Position numbers and translations under genes: made by a program. This document shows positions 8,461 to 17,565 of a stretch of 64,000 nucleotides of DNA, in pieces. Each line of letters begins with the position of its first letter. Positions within the stretch are counted from its first letter, which is position 1. The stretch is from Marinomonas shanghaiensis (GTDB taxonomy: Bacteria; Pseudomonadota; Gammaproteobacteria; Pseudomonadales; Marinomonadaceae), in the NCBI RefSeq assembly GCF_003259175.1, contig NZ_QGOK01000010.1, positions 124,001 to 188,000 of the forward strand. The letters run 5' to 3'. The notes under the pieces are model-generated. The model worked only from the letters and a program-made list of their open reading frames with translations, did not search any database and was not told the DNA's origin.

Positions 8461-9348
8461 ATGGACATTAAACCGCTGCGTTATTTTATTGCGATTGCAA
8501 AAACAGAGAGCTTCACCAAGGCCGCGCAACAACTGGGTGTTGCCCAACCTGCAGTGAGTATGGCCATCAAGAAGCTAGAAGCGGATTTAGACTTAACCTT
8601 AATCCATCGAGCAGACCGGAATATTGGTCTTACCGATGAAGGCAAAAAATTGCTGATTCATGCGGAAAAAATCATTCAAGCCACAGACGATGCCTTGTTG
8701 GAAATGAGCGAGCTAAAAGGACTAAGCCAAGGTGAAGTTCGAGTAGGTATTCCGAGCATGCTGGGCTCTTATTACTTTCCACCGATTCTGATGGCATTTC
8801 GCCACAAGTATCCCACTATTACACTTAAAGTCATTGAAGGCGGAACTTGGCAATTACAAAAAATGCTTGAAAGTGGCGAATTGGACCTGAGCGTTATCGT
8901 CGCTGAAACCCTTCCTGATAGTCTTCAGACTCAAGCCCTCATTCGAGAGGAAATGCTGGTAACGGTAGCCACTGATCACCCTTTCAGCCAGCTCACGAAA
9001 ATTTCCCCTGAGGCGTTTTTCGAAGAAGAGTTAGTGATGTTCAAAGAAGGGTATTTTCATCGGCGAATTGTCGATAAATTAGCCAAAGACTGCAAACGAA
9101 TACCTAAAATTGGTTTTGAAACCAACTTGATTCCGCTCATCAAATCCATCACTCAACAAGGTTTTGGCATTTCTACCCTACTCGCCATGGTAATTGAAGA
9201 GGACGATGAACTCATTACTCGCTCCTTTGATCCACCAATTTGGTTAGATCTTGGCATTGCTTGGCGCAAAGACAGTTATTTATCAAAAGCGAATCGTGCT
9301 TTTTTAGAATTTGTGAGCGAACATGGCCGCTACAAAAGGCGCCCATAA
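8461..9348 (+). CDS. LysR-family transcriptional regulator, YnfL-like
   Basis: The 295-residue protein has the LysR layout: winged HTH at residues 1-60 (LRYFIAIAKTESFTKAAQQL, then VAQPAVSMAIKKLE) and a periplasmic-binding-like effector domain from about 88 (GEVRVGIPSMLGSYYFPPIL). ATG 8461 has AAGGG seven bases upstream; the TTG directly before it is less likely. It is transcribed away from the MFS gene with about 110 bases between them, the usual arrangement where the regulator controls the neighbouring transporter. A hairpin terminator follows the stop codon. Confidence 0.9.
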   Translation: MDIKPLRYFIAIAKTESFTKAAQQLGVAQPAVSMAIKKLEADLDLTLIHRADRNIGLTDEGKKLLIHAEKIIQATDDALLEMSELKGLSQGEVRVGIPSMLGSYYFPPILMAFRHKYPTITLKVIEGGTWQLQKMLESGELDLSVIVAETLPDSLQTQALIREEMLVTVATDHPFSQLTKISPEAFFEEELVMFKEGYFHRRIVDKLAKDCKRIPKIGFETNLIPLIKSITQQGFGISTLLAMVIEEDDELITRSFDPPIWLDLGIAWRKDSYLSKANRAFLEFVSEHGRYKRRP

Positions 9349-9349
9349 A

Positions 9350-9382
9350 AATACCCACTTTACGGTTAGAAAAGTGGGTATT
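9350..9382. terminator. Bidirectional terminator between convergent genes
   Basis: A 12-bp perfect stem AATACCCACTTT/AAAGTGGGTATT with a nine-base loop lies between the LysR gene and the oppositely oriented cobalt permease gene, with A-rich sequence on the left and TTC then A-rich sequence on the right. Confidence 0.75.
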
Positions 9383-9401
9383 CAAAAACACCTAACTTAG
9401 A

Positions 9402-10073
9402 TTAATTGAACAAGCGCGTTTCAAACAAAGAGGAGTTTTTAAAGCGCTGCACGCTTTTTGCACCCGCTAGTACAGCCAAATCTAATAAAGGCTCAAGCAA
9501 TACAACACTGAGATAAGCGATGCCAAACGTCGCCACAGAGGCTAAGTTTTCGGCGCCAAAACCTTGTCCATAGAATGCCCAAAAAGCCACCCAGGCGACA
9601 ATGCCTCCTTGGTAAGTGAAAGACAGTTGCAAGGCTTGTTTGTAGCTGATGTCAACGTAAGCCGTATTGTCAGCAATGGTTCGACGCGCAATAGCACTCA
9701 TCGCAAACAAAGGTAACAATAAAGTTGTCACGTTCATGCCATATTGAGGTAAGTCAAATTGAGCAAAGAACACGCCTTGCGTTAACAAACCTAATATCAA
9801 GCCAATAGAAGCGGCCGCTGGGCCAAAAATAAGAAACAAGGTTGAGCCTAAAATAAGATGCACTTCCGATACACCAACAGCGTGATGAGGCAAGAGTTCA
9901 AAAAAGGCAAAGACAAACAGAGTGGTTAACACACTACGACCGACCAAAGACAGCAGACCGTCTTTTTTTATCATATCGATAGAGGCTTTCGCAGAAAAGC
10001 CAAACGCTACCAATGCCGTAGCGTAACTTAAAACAATTTTTGCGCCATCAACGACGCCAGGTTCAATATGCAC
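9402..10073 (-). CDS. CbiM-like cobalt transporter permease
   Basis: The 223-residue protein has about six membrane segments and starts MHIEPGVVDG, the MHI N-terminus typical of CbiM-type (energy-coupling factor) permeases, where the N-terminal amine and histidines bind the metal. GVSEVHLILGSTLFLIFGPA is a further family motif. The start is GTG 10073 with GGAGG six bases upstream. A cobalamin riboswitch lies directly upstream, so the gene is expected to be shut off when B12 is plentiful, consistent with cobalt uptake for the B12 genes at 24-32 kb. No CbiN, CbiQ or CbiO partner is next to it. Confidence 0.82.
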   Translation of the reverse strand: MHIEPGVVDGAKIVLSYATALVAFGFSAKASIDMIKKDGLLSLVGRSVLTTLFVFAFFELLPHHAVGVSEVHLILGSTLFLIFGPAAASIGLILGLLTQGVFFAQFDLPQYGMNVTTLLLPLFAMSAIARRTIADNTAYVDISYKQALQLSFTYQGGIVAWVAFWAFYGQGFGAENLASVATFGIAYLSVVLLEPLLDLAVLAGAKSVQRFKNSSLFETRLFN

Positions 10074-10167
10074 TATGTGCCTCCAAAATATGCTTCATAC
10101 TCACCCGTATGATTCAAATTAGCGGACTTGTTTAGCCATATTTACAAGGTTAAAAAGTCCTAAACAA

Positions 10168-10373
10168 TGAAGGCCGGTCTCCGGACTGATAAGCGTTTGG
10201 TCGATCTGTATTACTGACAATCTCGTCCCTTCCCATTCAGCACTTTTTATAGCCATGAACAGTGGAAGCAAGAAAAATACACCACTTATTTACCGTTGCG
10301 GGGGCAGTACAGGGATTGCTTAAAAATTAAACGCACCTGTTTCCCGTTTCACCCTTTTATAGGCACCTTCACA
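10168..10373 (-). promoter_or_regulatory. Cobalamin (B12) riboswitch
   Basis: On the minus strand the leader contains the class landmarks in order: AAGGGTGAAACGGGAAACAG with GGTGC, then CCTGTACTGCCCCCGCAACG followed by GTAA, a variable middle arm, and the closing AGTCCGGAGACCGGCC. It lies about 95 bases before the CbiM-like gene start. Ligand and control direction are assigned from the family (adenosylcobalamin class, usually repressing). Confidence 0.93.
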
Positions 10374-10475
10374 AGAACTGCGATATGCATTTCAATTCCA
10401 TTCGCAGAGATTTGAAGCGTACGTTTTAACCAAAATTTAAGCAACTACAGCGTGAGAAATAAGGAGACGTTAACA

Positions 10476-10511
10476 AATGCCCTGCTTGTTACTGCAAACA
10501 AGAAAGGCATT
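10476..10511 (-). terminator. Possible terminator after the FUSC gene
   Basis: An interrupted hairpin (AATGCC/GGCATT outer, CTTGTT/AACAAG inner) lies just beyond the stop of the FUSC gene in its direction and is followed by TTGTTAACG. Together with the riboswitch it fills the 465-base gap between the two genes. Confidence 0.4.
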
Positions 10512-10538
10512 CATCTAAGTTTGATAATCTGAAAATTT

Positions 10539-11606
10539 TTAAGAAGATTTACGTCCAGATAAAGAGCTACGAGCATTCATTTTAGACTCGATATTTTTTA
10601 GCAAAGATGTTCTATGAAAGATCGTCCCGCCTATGATACCAATCACACTGCCAATAGAGATATCAACCAAACGATGTTCTAGTAAAACCGCCGTACTCAT
10701 ATTTGCACTGGTAAACTCGGCCATAATAACCGTTAACGGCGTAATAAAGATCACGGCCGCACCGTAGTTTTTGACGATCAATAATTCCACAAGAAATTGA
10801 AAAAAGATCATACTAAGCGCCAACACCCAATAATTGGGCTGCAAAGAAAACAAACACCACGCAACGCCCATACCAATTGCCGTACCAACAATACGATGAA
10901 CATTTCGATGCCAGATCATACGATAAGTCGCGCCTTGTAAAATAGCTGCGCAAGAAATGGGCACCCAAAGCGCATTAGGCAAGGCCAGCCATATCGCGAA
11001 CAAATAAGAAAAAGCGATAAAAAAAGCCACTAACGCCGCTTCCAGGATAATCGCATTGACCTGAGGATCGGTTTCTACTTTTGTGGCAGGCAAGTCGTTC
11101 GCGCCAGTCATTACGCTATAAACAAAGGCTAAAGCACAAGATAAGATCCCTCCCAAAGCCACCATACCGATATTCGAGGTCCATTTACCTAAATCAAAAG
11201 GCAGATAGATCGCCAAAGCAGAAACGAGAATAAAGAAAAAACTGCCTGGAGGCGGCAAACGGTAATAACGTGTGATAACAATCGCACCAAAAGACAACAA
11301 CCCAAGCGCCAAAGCCGCTAAATATGGATTAAAGCTAGACAGCGAGCCAATGGTAAAACACACCATAAAGCCAAATGAACACATGGCGAGCGTCACCATT
11401 CGATGTGCTGTGCGCGTTTTAGGCAAATATAAAATAACCATCGCCCCTAAGCTTGATAGCGTTGCTACCGCAAATTGGTCTGTAGCCGCACCAATCAAGG
11501 CAGGAATACCAACACAAACAGCGGCAAGAACAGCAAGGTGCCAAGGACGCTTAATGTCGCTCCATGAAAAAAGGTCTTTTAACTGAATCAAGAGGGCTTT
11601 TATCAA
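10539..11606 (-). CDS. FUSC-family inner membrane protein
   Basis: The 355-residue protein has two blocks of about five membrane segments (residues 20-170 and 195-345) joined by a short soluble linker, a layout of the FUSC superfamily, which includes aromatic acid efflux proteins such as AaeB and YccS. The segment LPNALWVPISCAAILQGATY is the conserved FUSC_2 region. It lacks the large cytoplasmic domain of full-length AaeB. The start is TTG 11606 with GGAG seven bases upstream; no in-frame ATG is near. The gene stands alone; substrate unknown. Confidence 0.75.
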   Translation of the reverse strand: MIKALLIQLKDLFSWSDIKRPWHLAVLAAVCVGIPALIGAATDQFAVATLSSLGAMVILYLPKTRTAHRMVTLAMCSFGFMVCFTIGSLSSFNPYLAALALGLLSFGAIVITRYYRLPPPGSFFFILVSALAIYLPFDLGKWTSNIGMVALGGILSCALAFVYSVMTGANDLPATKVETDPQVNAIILEAALVAFFIAFSYLFAIWLALPNALWVPISCAAILQGATYRMIWHRNVHRIVGTAIGMGVAWCLFSLQPNYWVLALSMIFFQFLVELLIVKNYGAAVIFITPLTVIMAEFTSANMSTAVLLEHRLVDISIGSVIGIIGGTIFHRTSLLKNIESKMNARSSLSGRKSS

Positions 11607-11865
11607 CGAGATACTCCATGAAAATCTGTTTAGTAGATAAACATTCTATCACCATTCTCTCCTCTAAATAATGAAAAAACACACAAAACAATAGGCTCAC
11701 TCATCCTTAAAAGGCATCAATCAGCGTTCAAAACGAAATAAAGTGTTTTAAAAGCCAAAACTCTACTATTTTTTTATATTTCCTTATAAAAAAATATTAT
11801 AGTGTCGTTTGTAACTTTTTGTTTCTCAATGTTGCCATTATCAATCTTCTGCAAGGACACAGATT

Positions 11866-13584
11866 ATGAACCTCATTCGCTCACTCTTATCCCTTTTAAT
11901 GAAGGATAAGATCGTTGCCTCCGCCAACTTTAATCGCTGGCTCGTTCCTCCCGCTTCCATTGCTATTCACCTATGTATAGGCTCTGTTTACGCGTGGAGT
12001 ATTTTTAACCCAGCCTTAACCAAAGAATTTGGCGTCGTCACCAGCGCAGCAGAGGACTGGAGTCTCAGTAGCGTTGTGTGGATATTCTCCGTTGCCATTG
12101 TTTTTCTCGGCCTGTCAGCTGCGGTTGCAGGAAAATGGTTGGAAGAAGTTGGCCCTCGCTGTGTAGGCGTCACAGCGGCGTTCCTTTGGGGCGGCGGTTT
12201 TATTATCGGCAGCGTCGGCATTTCGACCCATCAACTATGGCTAGTGTATCTAGGGTACGGTGTATTAGGTGGCTGTGGCTTAGGGCTTGGCTATGTTTCT
12301 CCCGTATCGACGCTACTGCGCTGGTTCCCAGACAAACGCGGCATGGCAACCGGCATGGCAATCATGGGCTTCGGCGGCGGCGCAATGATTGGCGCCCCCT
12401 TAAAAACCTTTTTATTAGAAAAATTCGCAGTAGCTCCAACGTATCTTGGACCAGAATCGGCGGTCAACCTTATTACTGAGGGTGGAAGACGCTTCGCTGA
12501 AATGGCAAATGGACAGCTTGAAGTCGTCGTAGCCAGTGCATCAGAAGCCTCAAAACTCCCCATTCCAGGGGAAGCAGGTGTGTATGTTGTAGGCACGGGA
12601 AATACTGGCGCTGCTAGCGTCTTCCTCACCCTTGGGATCGTGTATTTCGTTATTATGATGGTCGCGGCATTTGCTTATCGCGTTCCACCTAAAGATTGGC
12701 AACCAGAAGGTTGGACACCACCAGCCAAAGATAAAACCAACAGCATGATTAGCCGCAATCACGTGCACATTGATCAAGCCTTAAAAACACCGCAATTTTG
12801 GTTATTATGGATCGAACTCTGTTTCAACGTGACCGCGGGCATTGGCGTGATCGGTATCGCAAAAACCATGATGACAGAAATCTTTGGCACCACCTTGCCA
12901 ACGATTGCCACAGCCAGCTTTGCAGGCACTTATGTCTTGATGATTTCGGTCTTTAATATGTGCGGTCGCTTCTTTTGGGCGTCCACATCGGACTTCATTG
13001 GCCGTAAAAACACCTATCATTGCTTCTTTGTACTTGGCACACTTTTATACCTTTCTATTCCATTTGCAGCGTCTGCGGTCAGCGCTGATCCGTCGGTCAC
13101 TTGGTTAATCATGTTCTACGGGGCCAGTATGATTATTTTCACCATGTACGGTGGTGGATTTGCGACTATTCCTGCGTATCTAGCAGATATTTTCGGTACC
13201 CTACACGTCGGTGGCATACACGGTCGATTACTGACCGCTTGGGCAACCGCTGGCGTCTTAGGGCCATTTGTTATCACTTATTTAAGAAACATGTCAGTGG
13301 AAAGTGCCATTCACGACTTAGCCAATAAAGTTGATCCAGCGGCTTTTGAAGCCAAATTCAATGCCTCTATTTCACAATTAAATGAGTTAATTGCAGCGAA
13401 GACCGTCACCGTGAGCAACCTGATGGACATTGCGCCTGCAGGCACAATAGACCCGACCTCTGGCCTTTATAACACCACCATGTACGCCATGGCAGGTTTG
13501 TTGGTTATTGGCTTTTTTGCGAACCTAATGATACGGCCAGTCAATGAAAAACATCATGTGGAAAAAACACATCCAAATTTATAA
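11866..13584 (+). CDS. OFA-family MFS transporter (oxalate/formate antiporter-like), long form
   Basis: The 572-residue protein starts at ATG 11866 with AAGGA upstream. The first half has IHLCIGSVYAWSIFNPALTK and FPDKRGMATGMAIMGFGGGA, which are signatures of the oxalate/formate antiporter (OFA) family. It is longer than the usual 400-430 residues because of two soluble inserts, about residues 190-245 between segments 6 and 7 and about 478-540 before the last segment. These long OFA proteins are widespread in proteobacteria and their substrates are not established; oxalate/formate should not be assumed. A hairpin terminator follows. Confidence 0.82.
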   Translation: MNLIRSLLSLLMKDKIVASANFNRWLVPPASIAIHLCIGSVYAWSIFNPALTKEFGVVTSAAEDWSLSSVVWIFSVAIVFLGLSAAVAGKWLEEVGPRCVGVTAAFLWGGGFIIGSVGISTHQLWLVYLGYGVLGGCGLGLGYVSPVSTLLRWFPDKRGMATGMAIMGFGGGAMIGAPLKTFLLEKFAVAPTYLGPESAVNLITEGGRRFAEMANGQLEVVVASASEASKLPIPGEAGVYVVGTGNTGAASVFLTLGIVYFVIMMVAAFAYRVPPKDWQPEGWTPPAKDKTNSMISRNHVHIDQALKTPQFWLLWIELCFNVTAGIGVIGIAKTMMTEIFGTTLPTIATASFAGTYVLMISVFNMCGRFFWASTSDFIGRKNTYHCFFVLGTLLYLSIPFAASAVSADPSVTWLIMFYGASMIIFTMYGGGFATIPAYLADIFGTLHVGGIHGRLLTAWATAGVLGPFVITYLRNMSVESAIHDLANKVDPAAFEAKFNASISQLNELIAAKTVTVSNLMDIAPAGTIDPTSGLYNTTMYAMAGLLVIGFFANLMIRPVNEKHHVEKTHPNL

Positions 13585-13620
13585 TTATTGACCTAACGTC
13601 ACTATTGGTTACAAAAATAA

Positions 13621-13655
13621 GAACAGCAAGACAAAAATCGTCTTGTTGTTCTTTA
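13621..13655 (+). terminator. Terminator of the OFA transporter gene
   Basis: The 12-bp stem GAACAGCAAGAC/GTCTTGTTGTTC, with one G-U pair and a seven-base loop, is followed by TTTAT. Confidence 0.65.
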
Positions 13656-13834
13656 TGTGAAGTGGTTCGATCAATCGTGGAAAAGCAAAGTACGTCTTCG
13701 ATTGCCACAACCTTTTAAAACCTATTTTCAGTCATTATTTAGCAATAAAAGTAAAGACAACTACAATCATAATAGCTTTATCTAATGCTGTATTGGCCTG
13801 ATTGCAAAGCATATTTTAACTAGAGGAATACTCC

Positions 13835-15886
13835 ATGATACAGCTTATTAAAACCATGCCGATCACACGACAATTAGCTGTCGTGGTGTTTTTGGTCTCC
13901 ATTACCTGCTTTGGAACACTCACTTGGCTCACATCAAGTAAATCTTACAATGGTTTTATGGAGAGCATAGAACACGAGTTACAGACCAGCGCTGGACAAG
14001 GAGGTATGTTGCTCGATTTTTATAATGAAAATCTAAAAAGCAGCACAGATAGACTGGCCGACATATTTTTCACGCTGTTTCCTAATGGTATCACAGTGAG
14101 TGATTCTGAAACGGTGAAAATCGGCGAATACGACAGCCCTTTAGCCACCAACTCGGGCGAAGTCATTAACCTCAATTTTGATAAACCAGATCAATTCACC
14201 AAGATGACGGGCGGCACTGCAACCGTGTTTATTCGTTATGGTGATGACTTTTTACGTATCAGTACTTCACTCAAAAAAGCCGATGGTACTCGTGCCTACG
14301 GTACCTTGTTAGGCAAAAGCCACCCTGCTTATCAAAAACTGATTAATGGCGAAATATATTCGGGTCCGGCGGCCTTATTTGGTCGTAACTACATGACAAA
14401 GTACGTTCCATTTAAAGATTCAACAGGAAAGGTCGTTGGTGTGCTTTACATCGGCTTTGATTACACAGAAGGTCTAAAGAACCTAGAAAAAGAAATAAAT
14501 AGCCTATCGTTTGGCGAAACAGGAAAAGCCACCGTCATTAATCTTCAAGAAGGCAAAGACTTTGGCAGAATCGTTGTTGATTCGCAAAATAAAGACAAAC
14601 TCTTCTCTGAAATTGGTGTGCAAGAGGCTGACCAGTATTTACAACAGATAAAACAGCAAAAGAACGGCGTGTTTCAAACCAAACAAACAATCAATGGAAA
14701 AGAACAAGACATCGTTATGGCATTTAGCCGCGCCGAAAAATGGAACTGGGCAATCCTAACGGGCGGTCCTGTCAACGAATTCACTGTGGTTGCTAGGTCT
14801 GTTCAAAATAGCCTAATCCTTGTGTCTATTCTTTGTGCCATTATCTTAGTCATCATGATTGCTTTCATTACACAACGCGTACTTTCCCCACTGAAACAAG
14901 CAGGGCAAGATTTGCAAGCTTTAGGTAATGGCGACCTCTCTACCGATTTATTTCATCGTCATTCACATCACCAAACAGAAAGCCAAAACGAAATCGATGT
15001 GCTATTTAAACACGGCCGAAATACTATTACTCAGCTAAGGGCGATGCAGTTAGAAGTTAGATCGTGCATGGAGCTCCTTGCGGACGCTAGTTCAAAAGTA
15101 CAGTCAACCGCCAATCTCGCGTCTAAAAGCATGAGCAAACAACAGGAAGAAACAGACTTAGTGGCAACCGCGATGAGTCAGATGGTCATCGCGGTAGAAA
15201 ACGTCTCGCAGAACGTCAACGACACCACCAATGAAACTCAAAAAGCGGACAAAGAAACCAAATCCGGCACCCAAGTCGTCGATAATGTCGCTTCGGATAT
15301 GCAAGGTCTGGCAAATGTGATTGGACATGCTTCTACTGTGATGCAAGACGTTGAGAAGGAAAGTATTAGTATCGGCTCCGTATTAGACGTAATTCGCAGC
15401 ATTGCTGAGCAAACCAATCTACTTGCCCTTAACGCGGCGATTGAAGCCGCACGCGCAGGTGAACAAGGCCGTGGCTTTGCTGTGGTAGCAGATGAAGTCA
15501 GAACGTTGGCCACCCGAACACAAGATGCCACTGCAGAAATTGAAGGCATGATAGCCCAACTGCAGAAATTGTCCAAAACAGCCTCTATGGAAGTCATTAA
15601 TGGACGAGATCAAGCAGCAGGCAATGCAGAAAAAGCCCTAGAAGCCAGCAAGGGATTGATGAAAGTGACCCAGTCGGTCAGTCTCATTAACTCCATGTCG
15701 ATTAACATTGCCAGCTCGATTACTGAACAATCCGCAGTGGCCGCCAGTGTAAATGAAAACCTTGAAAATATTCGCAACCTATCAAACGATACCGCGCACG
15801 GTGTGAAAGAGATGATGGTCACCACCAAAACGCTTTCAGAGGTACTAAACAAGTTGCAATCTTCTATTGATCGCTTCTCTTTGTAA
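13835..15886 (+). CDS. Methyl-accepting chemotaxis protein with Cache_3-Cache_2 sensor
   Basis: The 683-residue chemoreceptor has membrane segments at about 14-32 and 327-347. The periplasmic part between them is of the Cache_3-Cache_2 fusion type, with [20 protein letters not shown] and the [20 protein letters not shown] segment. A HAMP domain follows ([20 protein letters not shown]), then the signalling domain with the hairpin tip [20 protein letters not shown] near residue 520. ATG 13835 has GAGGA eight bases upstream. Ligand unknown. No CheR-binding pentapeptide is seen at the C-terminus. It ends with a strong terminator and stands alone. Confidence 0.93.
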   Translation: MIQLIKTMPITRQLAVVVFLVSITCFGTLTWLTSSKSYNGFMESIEHELQTSAGQGGMLLDFYNENLKSSTDRLADIFFTLFPNGITVSDSETVKIGEYDSPLATNSGEVINLNFDKPDQFTKMTGGTATVFIRYGDDFLRISTSLKKADGTRAYGTLLGKSHPAYQKLINGEIYSGPAALFGRNYMTKYVPFKDSTGKVVGVLYIGFDYTEGLKNLEKEINSLSFGETGKATVINLQEGKDFGRIVVDSQNKDKLFSEIGVQEADQYLQQIKQQKNGVFQTKQTINGKEQDIVMAFSRAEKWNWAILTGGPVNEFTVVARSVQNSLILVSILCAIILVIMIAFITQRVLSPLKQAGQDLQALGNGDLSTDLFHRHSHHQTESQNEIDVLFKHGRNTITQLRAMQLEVRSCMELLADASSKVQSTANLASKSMSKQQEETDLVATAMSQMVIAVENVSQNVNDTTNETQKADKETKSGTQVVDNVASDMQGLANVIGHASTVMQDVEKESISIGSVLDVIRSIAEQTNLLALNAAIEAARAGEQGRGFAVVADEVRTLATRTQDATAEIEGMIAQLQKLSKTASMEVINGRDQAAGNAEKALEASKGLMKVTQSVSLINSMSINIASSITEQSAVAASVNENLENIRNLSNDTAHGVKEMMVTTKTLSEVLNKLQSSIDRFSL

Positions 15887-15936
15887 TTTCAATATCTTGA
15901 TTCGCTAACGCTAATTTTTCACCTGCCACACAAAGC

Positions 15937-15970
15937 AAAAAGCGAACCCATATTGATGGGTTCGCTTTTT
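15937..15970. terminator. Terminator between the chemoreceptor gene and yegD
   Basis: The 14-bp perfect stem AAAAAGCGAACCCA/TGGGTTCGCTTTTT has a six-base loop and A/T tracts on both sides, so it can serve both convergent genes. Confidence 0.85.
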
Positions 15971-16007
15971 TAATACCTTGTTTTAGATCTTACTTTTGAC
16001 GGCTCTA

Positions 16008-17372
16008 CTATCTAAAAATACGGTCTGACCAAACGGTTAAACCAGCCGCCACACTGCCAAAGTGATCGCCATCTAACACAGGAATATCACCAAGCCGGTG
16101 TTGAATCGCCTCGCGAATCACTGGTGACTTGGCCGACCCACCTGTTATGTAGATCAAATCAGGCTTCTCGCCTGCTTGCTCTATAGCCAACGTCATCAAA
16201 TTCAGCATTTTTTCTAAGGGTGAAAATATGGACTTAGTCAGTTCTTCACGGCTAATAGAAGCGCTTAGGTCTGTTTCAATATAATCCAAGGAAGCAAGGT
16301 ATTGCGACGTATCGGACAAGGCGATCTTAGTCTCTTCCGCACTGCGCACTATGTGATAATTATGCTTTTCTTCTCGCATTCGTAAAAATCGTTCAATCAA
16401 TTTGGGTTGTGCCGCATCCAAACGCAACTGATTAATCTGATGCCTTGTTTCCATACTATTAAATGTCGCGATAGCTGACACGTCATTGGTTGTAATTGCA
16501 TTCCAATACAACTGAGTCGGCATGGGTAATCCTGTTTTCAATAAAGAATCCATGCCAAATAGCGGCATAAAATGCTTACCCGCAATTTGTATGTCTAAAT
16601 CATTACCGCCAACACGTTCTCCCGTGTGTGCTAAAAAGTCATTTCGTCTGTCTTCTTTTGCTAAATACTCAGGTCCCATCCGAACCATAGCACAGTCAGT
16701 CGTACCACCACCTATGTCCACGACCAATACTGTCTTGTTTTCTGTCAGAGTGACTTCGAAATCCAAACCCGCCGCAATCGGCTCATAAAGAAATTCAATT
16801 TCTTTAAAGCCAGCCCTCTTACCAGCGGTTGTTAATATGTCTAAAGCTTGGCGATTACTGACTTCTGCGTCCAAACCTTGAAAATTCACAGGGCGCCCAA
16901 TAACTGTGTGGGTAATCTCAGCGCCCAAGCTTTTCTCAGCACGCTGTTTGATATTCTGCATCATCACGGTGACAACATCTTCAAAAAAATGAATGTGTTC
17001 TGCTCGCAACCCTGCGCCACCTAAAAAGGATTTTGGTGATTTAACAAAATAGCCTTCTTCCGGCCACTGGAAATATTCATTGAACGCTGCGCGCCCAAAA
17101 AATAACGTTTGATCGTCCTCCGCAATATCTTCCTCATAACGAGCACGCTTGGCACGTGCTATCGCATTTTGGCGCAGCTCAGCGAACGCTTGCCGAGAAA
17201 CAATATCACCGATGCCTCTTATTACCGATTCCGTAATTAAGTCTCGATCTAGCGCATACAAAGTGGAAGGGAGAAAAGCGTGGTCATCTTCTAAATTAAC
17301 CAAGCGTACACGCGAGTTTTGCACTATACCTAATGCACAATTCGATGTTCCGTAATCAAATCCACAAATCAT
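16008..17372 (-). CDS. yegD: Hsp70-family protein YegD
   Basis: The 454-residue length equals that of E. coli YegD (about 450). The actin-like ATPase motifs are visible: the phosphate-1 loop GFDYGTSN at residues 4-11, phosphate-2 VVDIGGGTTDCAMV near 217, and the adenosine motif YITGGSAKSPVIREA near 405. The protein lacks the full peptide-binding domain of DnaK. YegD is an atypical Hsp70 without a firmly established role. It is a single gene between two chemoreceptor genes. Confidence 0.9.
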   Translation of the reverse strand: MICGFDYGTSNCALGIVQNSRVRLVNLEDDHAFLPSTLYALDRDLITESVIRGIGDIVSRQAFAELRQNAIARAKRARYEEDIAEDDQTLFFGRAAFNEYFQWPEEGYFVKSPKSFLGGAGLRAEHIHFFEDVVTVMMQNIKQRAEKSLGAEITHTVIGRPVNFQGLDAEVSNRQALDILTTAGKRAGFKEIEFLYEPIAAGLDFEVTLTENKTVLVVDIGGGTTDCAMVRMGPEYLAKEDRRNDFLAHTGERVGGNDLDIQIAGKHFMPLFGMDSLLKTGLPMPTQLYWNAITTNDVSAIATFNSMETRHQINQLRLDAAQPKLIERFLRMREEKHNYHIVRSAEETKIALSDTSQYLASLDYIETDLSASISREELTKSIFSPLEKMLNLMTLAIEQAGEKPDLIYITGGSAKSPVIREAIQHRLGDIPVLDGDHFGSVAAGLTVWSDRIFR

Positions 17373-17565
17373 TTATGCTATACCTAATATCGATAATCAA
17401 AGGGGGCGCGGACGATAACAGAAAGATTCAAAAGTATCAAAACTATTCCCCCTGGGTATTGTCCTAGAAATCTTACGCTCAATAACCGAAAATTGCAGAA
17501 TAACAACATACTTAGACAAGAATATAAGTAAGACTCACTTATATAAAATATCCTGGAGAAAAAAG

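Noticed and set aside
10171-10200. Reading the riboswitch closing arm as an operator palindrome
   Set aside because: The full set of cobalamin riboswitch landmarks explains it.
15238-15597. Minus-strand frame opposite the chemoreceptor signalling domain
   Set aside because: The highly conserved receptor tip commonly gives such antisense frames; the receptor is clearly the real gene.
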